64,000 nt of DNA from Cannabis sativa. Lineage: Eukaryota > Streptophyta > Magnoliopsida > Rosales > Cannabaceae. Each line of letters begins with the position of its first letter. Within the stretch, counting starts at the first letter, position 1. Under the pieces are notes generated by a model. It was not told where the DNA came from, searched no databases, and was given only the letters and a program-made list of their open reading frames with translations. Of the stretch, positions 57,866-64,000 are shown one piece after another. The position numbers were made by a program, and so were the translations under genes. The stretch is from NCBI RefSeq assembly GCF_029168945.1, contig NC_083601.1:23154160-23218159 (forward strand), given 5' to 3'.

Positions 57866-60800
57866 CAGACAGTCCGCGTGAGCGTTCTTTTCTCGGGGGA
57901 TCCTTTCTATTTTGTAGTCCGCGAACTCGTGGAGCAGTTCTCGGACTATTGTTACGTACGCGGCCATCCGCTCGCCGCGAGTTTGGTATTCTCCGGAAAC
58001 CTGGTTTACGACCAGTTGAGAGTCACTGTAGACTTCGACTCTTTTGGCTCCTACAGCTTTTGCCAATTTCAGTCCTGCTATCAAGGCTTCATATTTGGCC
58101 TCATTGTTTGAAGCTGTAAAGTTAAATCGGAGTGCTGCCTGGAGCCGCAGTCCAGTTGGTGATATCATAGCCACTCCGGCTCCCGAACCGTTCTCATTAG
58201 AAGCTCCGTCTACAAACACCCTCCAGGTGGGGATTGGTGGTACCGGCGTATTAGCTGTTGCCTCGGCTTCATTGCATTCGGTAATGAAATCTGCCAAGGC
58301 TTGGCCTTTTATGGAAATCCGGGGTACGTAGTTTAAGTCGAATTGACTTAGCTCCATTGCCCACTTGAGGAGTCTTCCGGATGCTTCAGGCTTCTGGAGA
58401 ACTTGCCGGAGCGGATGATTGGTTAAGATTTTGATCGGATGGGCCTGGAAGTATGGCCTCAGCTTCCTTGATGCCATCAGGAGGCAGAATACTAATTTTT
58501 CAATGACCGAGTACCTTGTCTCGGCCCCTATCATGCGCTTACTGACATAGTACACGGGGTGCTGAATTTTTTCTTCCTCCCGGACCAGGGCTGCGCTGAC
58601 CGCGTGCTCGGAGACGGCCAAGTAAAGGAACAGGTCTTCTCCAAGGACGGGTTTCGATAGGATAGGAGGTTTGGCCATGTGGTCTTTTAATATCTTGAAT
58701 GCCTCCTCGCATTCATCCGACCATTCGAACTTTTGGCATTTCTTTAGTACGTTGAAGAAGGGTATGCACTTGTCCGTGGATCGTGAGATAAAGCGGCTCA
58801 GTGCGGCTACCTTTCCGGTCAAGCTCTGCACGTCTTTATGCTTCTTGGGGGATGGCATGTCCAGGAGAGCTTGGATTTTCTCCGGGTTTGCTTCGATCCC
58901 CCTTTGGCTGACTATGAAGCCCAGGAATTTTCCTGACTTGACCCCAAAGGTGCACTTTTTTGGGTTGAGCTTCATACCGTATCTCCGGACGACTTCGAAA
59001 CATTCTTCTAAGTCGCTTGCATGGCTGTTGCATGCTTTGGATTTGACGAGCATGTCGTCCACATATACCTCCATGTTTCGTCCCAGGAGGCTTTTAAACA
59101 TCCGGTTAACCATTCTTTGATAGGTTGCTCCGGCATTTTTCAGTCCGAAAGGCATGACTAGGTAGCAGTATACCCCCTTATCGGTCCTGAAGCTAGTGCA
59201 CTCCTGGTCTGCCGTATGCATTTTTATTTGGTTGTACCCAGCATAGGCATCCATGAAAGACAGCAGTTTAAATCCGGACGTGGCGTCTACCATCTGGTCG
59301 ATCCTGGGTAGCGGGAAGCAGTCCTTTGGACAGGCTTTGTTTAGATCTGTGAAGTCTATACAAACTCGCCAAGTCCCGTTCGGCTTGGGCACCAGGATCG
59401 GATTGGCCAGCCATTCCGGATAGTATACGTCGCGGATCATGCCGCTGGACAAAAGTTTGTCCACCTCTTTCTCTAAGGCCTCGGCTTTCACCGAGTCGAG
59501 CGGGCGTCTCTTTTACTGTACAGGGGGCATGTTCGGGTTGACATTGAGTACATGTGTGATGACATGAGGGCTTATGCCGGTCATGTCTTCTTGGCGCCAT
59601 GCAAAGATGTTGATGGCGCCCTTCAGTGTTTTTATTATTTTGTCCTTTTCCTCCGGATCCAGGCTCTTCCCTATCCGGAGTACTTTGGTGGAGTCGTCGT
59701 CGCACACTGGTATTTCTTCGACGTCCTCCATTGGTTCCACGACCCTTTCGGATCCTATGCGAGGATCCAACTCATCCTCTTCAGCTTTCTCTATCTCAGG
59801 AGACTCCCGGACCATGAGTACAGGTAGGTGGGTGGCAACATTGTAACATTGCCTGACTTCTCCTTGATTTCCCCTCACAGTTCCGACTCCGGCTTCATGG
59901 GTAGGGAATTTTAGGCACAAGTGTCGGATTGAAGTAACTGCACCGAAGTCCACTAGGGCCGGCCGGCCAAGGATCGCGTTGTAGGCTGTCGGACAGTCTA
60001 CCACCACGAAGGTGCAATATTTAAATGTGCTCTGGGGGGTATCCGGGCACAGGGTAACCGGGAGCCTTACTTTTCCCATTGGGATAAGCGTCGTCCCGTT
60101 AAACCCCGTGAGCTGTGACCCACTAGGCGAGAGGTCCCGGTCAGTCAATCCTATCGCAGTGAAGACTTCTTTGAAGAGCAGGTTCACGGAACTCCCATTG
60201 TCAATTAAGACCCTAGCCACCACTTTATTTGCGATGGGGGTCTCTATGACCAGCGGGTCGTGGTGAGGAAAACGCACCGTCTTAGCGTCTTCTTCCGTGA
60301 ACGTGATGGGTTGGTCCATTAGCCGAGGCCTTTGAGCTGGGAGTTGAGTAACTTCCCATACCTCATTGTGCTTCGCGGCCTCGGCGTATCGTTTTCGCTC
60401 CTTGCGAGTGTTTCCTCCGATATGGGGACCTCCGGAGATCATGGCTACCCGCCCATTAGGTCGGGGCGGTAGCCCGGGAATATGCTGGGCGTCACCTGCG
60501 GGAGCAGCTGGAGCCAATACTCCTGCTGTAACCCCTGGTGTTCCCAGAGGCATACCCCCGGCCACCTGCCCTGGATTAAGGTGGGGCAACCTATTTTTGA
60601 TCCACTCATAGAGGTGGCCCAAACGGATTAGATTTTCAATCTCGTCTTTGAGATTCTTACACTCATTGGTGCTATGACCAATGTCGTTGTGGTACTCGCA
60701 TCTTTTACTCGGATCTCTCCGGGAGCTGTCTTTGTACAATGGCTGTGGTCTCCGGTGGTGCGTATTTTGCCTAGTGGCAAAGTATACATGTTCCTGGGAG

Positions 60801-62512
60801 TCCGATAGCTCCGTGTACTGAGTATATTGGGGTGTGTACCCCTTCTTCTGGCGCTTCTCTCCCGTTCGGGTGCTGCCCTTGGAGGACCTTTTGCTCATCG
60901 ACCCCTGGGTAGGGCCTGTTAAGCTAGCAGTCGGGGCAGCCTGTGAAGGAGCTTGTCCATTCACTCCGGACGGGTTGCCATAATGGGAAGATGCTGGCGC
61001 CAAAGCTTGGCCCTGGCTGTACCCGGGGGTAGCAGAGAACTGTATGCCACTCACTTATGGAGTTGCGGTCGGGGCAGTACCCGAGGGCGACACTCCTGGC
61101 ATGTATCCTGCTATCTCGGTGGGATAATTGCCTCCATAAGCCACGATATGGGCTTCTTCGAGGTTAATATACTTTTGGACCTTTTTCTGGAAGTCCTGGA
61201 GGCTAGCAGCACCCTCTTGCTGCAACTCATTCCAGAAGGGAGTCCCAGTGCCGTTTCCTGCTTGGAGAAGTGCAAGCTGTTGTCCGTCATCAACCTTCTT
61301 GGTCTTCGAGGCTTCCTCTCGGAACCTCTTGATGTAATTCTTCAAGGTCTCGGTGGGCAGTTGCTTGATGTTGGTCAAGGCACTAACCTCCAAGTTAACC
61401 TTTCTGGCGGCGACAAACTGTCTCCGGAAGTTGGTTTGGAGTTTGTTCCAACAGCCCACGGATCCTGGTTCCAGCTTTTTGAACCATTCCTCCGCTGATC
61501 CGCTCAGAGTGAGGGGGAAGCATAGGCATTTGGCATCATTGCTGACCCGCATGACTGTCATGACACGGTTGAACCGTGACAGGTGGTCACTGGGATTGGA
61601 GTTCCCGGTATATGCCGCCATTTCGGGCATCTTGAAATTTTTAGGGAGCTCCGCCTCCAAGATATGCTTGGCACATGGCTCCCGATCCTCGCTGTCCGAG
61701 TCGGAGTCGTCTCCCTTCTGCCTCCGGGAGACTCGAGCAATGTCTTTTTGAAGTATGGCGAATTCTGCCATAATCCCTTCGTTTAACGTACCCGAGGAAA
61801 CCATGGGCCTGTATCTTTTTTGGTCAAGGTGATCCCGGAGGTCACCTTGATTCCCATTGATTTGATTTCTCAGATCAATGGGAGGACATCTCTGTCCTCT
61901 TCTTCCTCTACCCCCTGGTTCTTGGTGCACAGAAACGCTTTTTCGGTCCCCTCGATCCTGAGGGCCAAGACTCCCTCTTTGGGGCTTGCCCCTCTGCGGA
62001 CCTTTCCCTTTAGGGAAATCCGAGCGGACCTTTCGCGGATCCTGCCCCTTTTTCTTTCGCCCAGGGGTAGAAGTAGGGTTCCTTGTTTGATTTTCCTCAG
62101 CAGGGTACTTTATAGGGCTAGGTTCCCTAGATTTTTGCTGCTGGGAATTAGGCGAAGACGTCGCTGGCTCTCTGTTGAGCCCAGCGGTCATTGCCTTGGG
62201 GTGCACGTGAATACCAGCTGCCTCCATGGCTTTCTGCATGGCTAGCATCACTTCTTGCATTTTTTGGTTTTTCGCTTTCTGAGCTTCGATCTCGGCTTCA
62301 TGATCGATAGCTTTTTGTCTGAGGAGCACCAGCTCTGAGTAACTTCCTTTGTCATAGGCATACTCGTCGAGGTTCCCCTCGTAGTCCTCGTCGGGGACTA
62401 TTTCTTCTTCTTCCTCGGACTCCTCTGCCGCTCTTGAGGCCACATCTTCCTCATTTGGATCTTGAGCATCTTCCAGAGGGCGAGGATGACGTGTACTTCT
62501 TGTCTCCACCAT
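57866..62512 (-). pseudogene. gag-protease-RT-RNase H of element B, two stops
   Basis: ATG at 62512 starts a frame with no frameshift down to the deletion point. It is interrupted by only two stops: TAA at 61055-61057 and TAA at 59513-59515 (CAA in element A). Domains match element A: gag (AEEWFKKL), variant zinc knuckle CEYHNDIGHSTNEC, protease LIDNGSS, RT with FMDAYAGYNQI and YVDD, and RNase H to AHADCL. After that it reads into the LTR and ends at 57812. RNase H thus lacks its last part. It serves as a reference for the lesions of element A. Confidence 0.92.
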
Positions 62513-62575
62513 TCTTGTGAAGTCAAATGCGTGTTATGTAGCAGCTTTCCTCAGCTCTCAATGAAAGCACCAAAA

Positions 62576-63355
62576 TGTTGACCGAGATTTTCGGCAACTA
62601 TTAAAATATAATTATAGTAGTGAGCTGTAAGAAAGTAAGATGAGGATTTTTACGTGGTTGGGGCGTTAATGAGCCTTAGTCCACGAGTCTTTGTTATTAA
62701 TGGATATATTTAATACAGATTCCACACTTGAGGGAATGTTGTCCTCATAAATACAGAGAATGTTCTTGGTGAGTATTTTCTCTTCTTGCTCATATGCAAC
62801 CCAAGATTCTCGACCCCATTAAATGAGCTTTGAGGGGGTATTTATAGTGTTTTGGTGGGGTGATCCCTAGAATTGTTCTTACAAACGTATCTGTAAGTAT
62901 CCATAAAGTTGGGTATTCCCAATGAATATACCATGGGTGATGCATGGTCAAATCCCTAGGTGCTGTAGGGTTTTTATGAGGAATGTCCTTTTTGCCTTGT
63001 GATTGACGTGACTCTTCGCAGAGTAGCCGTCGCTAGACTTAAATGATCATTACTGTGGCGCTGCTGTTTGGGGGTTGTGCCGTCAGACTTTATTGCGTGT
63101 TACAGTCTCAACACGCTTCCTCCCATGCGGCATTAAATGCGACTTGATTGCTCAGGAGAGGCCTGACACATCCCGGAGAGGCTTCATGCTATGCGGGCTT
63201 CCGGGAGTACCTTGTACTCCGGGTGCCTCCTCCGGGACCTATGCCCAGGGTGCTTCCTTGTGGCGTACAAAGACTTATCAAATATTTACAAGTTATCTGA
63301 TCCACGTGTCCCTTTTCGACTGGTCCACGCATTTTGGGCGAATTCAGGGGCAACA
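62576..63355 (-). repeat. 5' LTR of element B
   Basis: A 780-bp LTR. On the minus strand it starts TGTTGCCCC and ends GGTCAACA, then the PBS-like TTTTGGTGCTTTCATTGAG. A minus-strand TATA box lies near 62840-62850. Confidence 0.93.
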
Positions 63356-63360
63356 CTCTT

Positions 63361-63650
63361 AATCTCAAAAACATGCCTTACCTGTTTCAAATTAATCTCC
63401 AATCCTCCATCTAAGACCAATTTCATTGTACCAATTCCAAAAATGGCACAGGCTCTATTGTCACCAAGCTTCACAGAGCATGCCTTGATTTCTTGATAGT
63501 CATGGAATTGACTTCTTTCTGGGCATACATGAAAAGAACAACTGGAGTCTAGGATCCATCCTAGATCAGATTGTCCTTTTGAAACACCAAGGACCCTAGC
63601 ACTCTCACCATCACTATCTACACAATCAGACACAATGTCTGCATTGCCAT
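63361..63650 (-). pseudogene. Copia-C protease
   Basis: The motif GWILDSSCSFHVCP contains the aspartic protease centre, DSS where DSG is usual. RHVFEIK lies at the point where element B is inserted. Frame is lost near 63650 toward gag. Confidence 0.8.
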
Positions 63651-64000
63651 TTTTATTTTGGTATGTTCTTGAAAATTAGATAGTCTCTCCTCAGATGGGT
63701 AGTTTGGTTACATATGTAACATCTCCTCTTGGCCTTTGAATTTGTCTTTTCCTTATTCGAGTCTTGCTTCTCATTGTTTTCCTTCTTGAAGGCTTTTCCT
63801 CGAACCACCAATCCTTCACCTGAGATGTCATCTTTAAGCTTTGATCTCTTCTTGATCTCCTTAGACATATGTGTTTTTTTTTTTACACTTCTTTTAATGT
63901 CAAGAAATCCTTGCCATACATCATGGTGTCCACAAAATGTTCATAACTTTCAGTGGGCAAAGAGTTTAGAGCAATGATTGCTTGGTCCTCATCTTCAATC
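63651..64000 (-). pseudogene. Copia-C gag C-terminal part, cut by the window edge
   Basis: From the window edge, [18 protein letters not shown] fits the gag domain of Tork-like copia elements. A stop near 63863 follows, then a Lys-rich stretch and a zinc knuckle CYICNQTTHLRRDY whose last Cys is Tyr and whose Gly is missing. RNA binding is probably lost. Confidence 0.8.

Larger units (their letters stand above)
57102..63355 (-). mobile_element. Element B: deleted copy of the Tat family of element A
   Basis: The right (5') LTR at 62576-63355 is 780 bp. The left (3') LTR at 57102-57863 lacks its first 18 bases in element sense. The TSD CTCTT lies at 57097-57101 and 63356-63360. The inside holds gag to RNase H only; integrase, the antisense gene, the polypurine tract and the LTR start are missing. 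The junction near 57864 joins RNase H directly to the LTR. Since both TSD copies are intact, the loss is internal. Confidence 0.92.
48657..64000 (-). mobile_element. Copia-C: Tork/Tnt1-like Copia element, interrupted twice, running off the window
   Basis: In minus orientation the order is gag (at the window edge), protease, integrase, RT, RNase H and a 307-bp 3' LTR (48657-48963). Element B separates protease from integrase, and a solo LTR separates two halves of integrase. Removing B with one TSD restores the frame exactly (EIK-RNLIS). Removing the solo LTR restores MNR-TLLERV. Short LTRs and the style of RT and gag suggest the Tork lineage; this is recognition only. Several stops and losses make it a relic. 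Confidence 0.88.

Overview
This window is plant nuclear DNA, almost certainly from a dicot with a repeat-rich genome. It contains nested LTR retrotransposons with intact target-site duplications (TSDs), one spliced NAC transcription-factor gene with GT-AG introns, a LINE-type RNase H reading frame and a MITE-like inverted repeat. There is no bacterial-type operon, rRNA, tRNA or CRISPR array. I cannot name the species. About nine tenths of the window is transposable-element sequence.

Left third (251-32823): one Ty3/gypsy element of Tat type (element A) with 781-bp LTRs and TSD GTTGC. It has been split by two Copia insertions about 10 kb long. Copia-1 (6035-16195, minus strand, TSD GACAA) sits in the integrase zinc-binding region. 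Copia-2 (19218-29302, plus strand, TSD GTATG) sits in an exon of a second gene that element A carries on the opposite strand. With both insertions and one TSD copy of each removed, element A is about 12.3 kb. It has sense gag-protease-RT-RNase H-integrase and, converging on it, a spliced antisense gene (30946 down to 17712) with its own TATA box. The two inferred coding introns join in frame to give exactly 991 codons, broken by two stops.

Middle (32824-48656): a 5'-truncated LINE RNase H ORF, two long gypsy-like LTRs in opposite orientations (34549-38832 and about 39133-42087), a 37-bp minisatellite (about 42457-43090), a MITE candidate (44652-45026), and the only convincing host gene, a divergent four-exon NAC gene (45371-46617, 297 codons before the stop). 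The second gypsy-like LTR carries a run of short hairpins whose stems co-vary between copies.

Right part (48657-64000): a decayed Tork/Tnt1-like Copia element (Copia-C, minus strand, running off the window). It is interrupted by a solo LTR resembling Athila-type ends (51202-56438), which itself contains two solo LTRs of the Copia-1/2 family. It is also interrupted by a second copy of the Tat family (element B, 57102-63355, TSD CTCTT) that has lost everything between RNase H and its 3' LTR.

The Copia-1/2 family is present six times: two full-length elements, three solo LTRs and one fragment. No retroelement here has an intact polyprotein, although element B and the antisense gene of A are each only two stop codons away from being open. 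The strongest candidates for under-described biology are the antisense spliced gene, the co-varying hairpin array, and the structured leader islands shared by the Copia copies.
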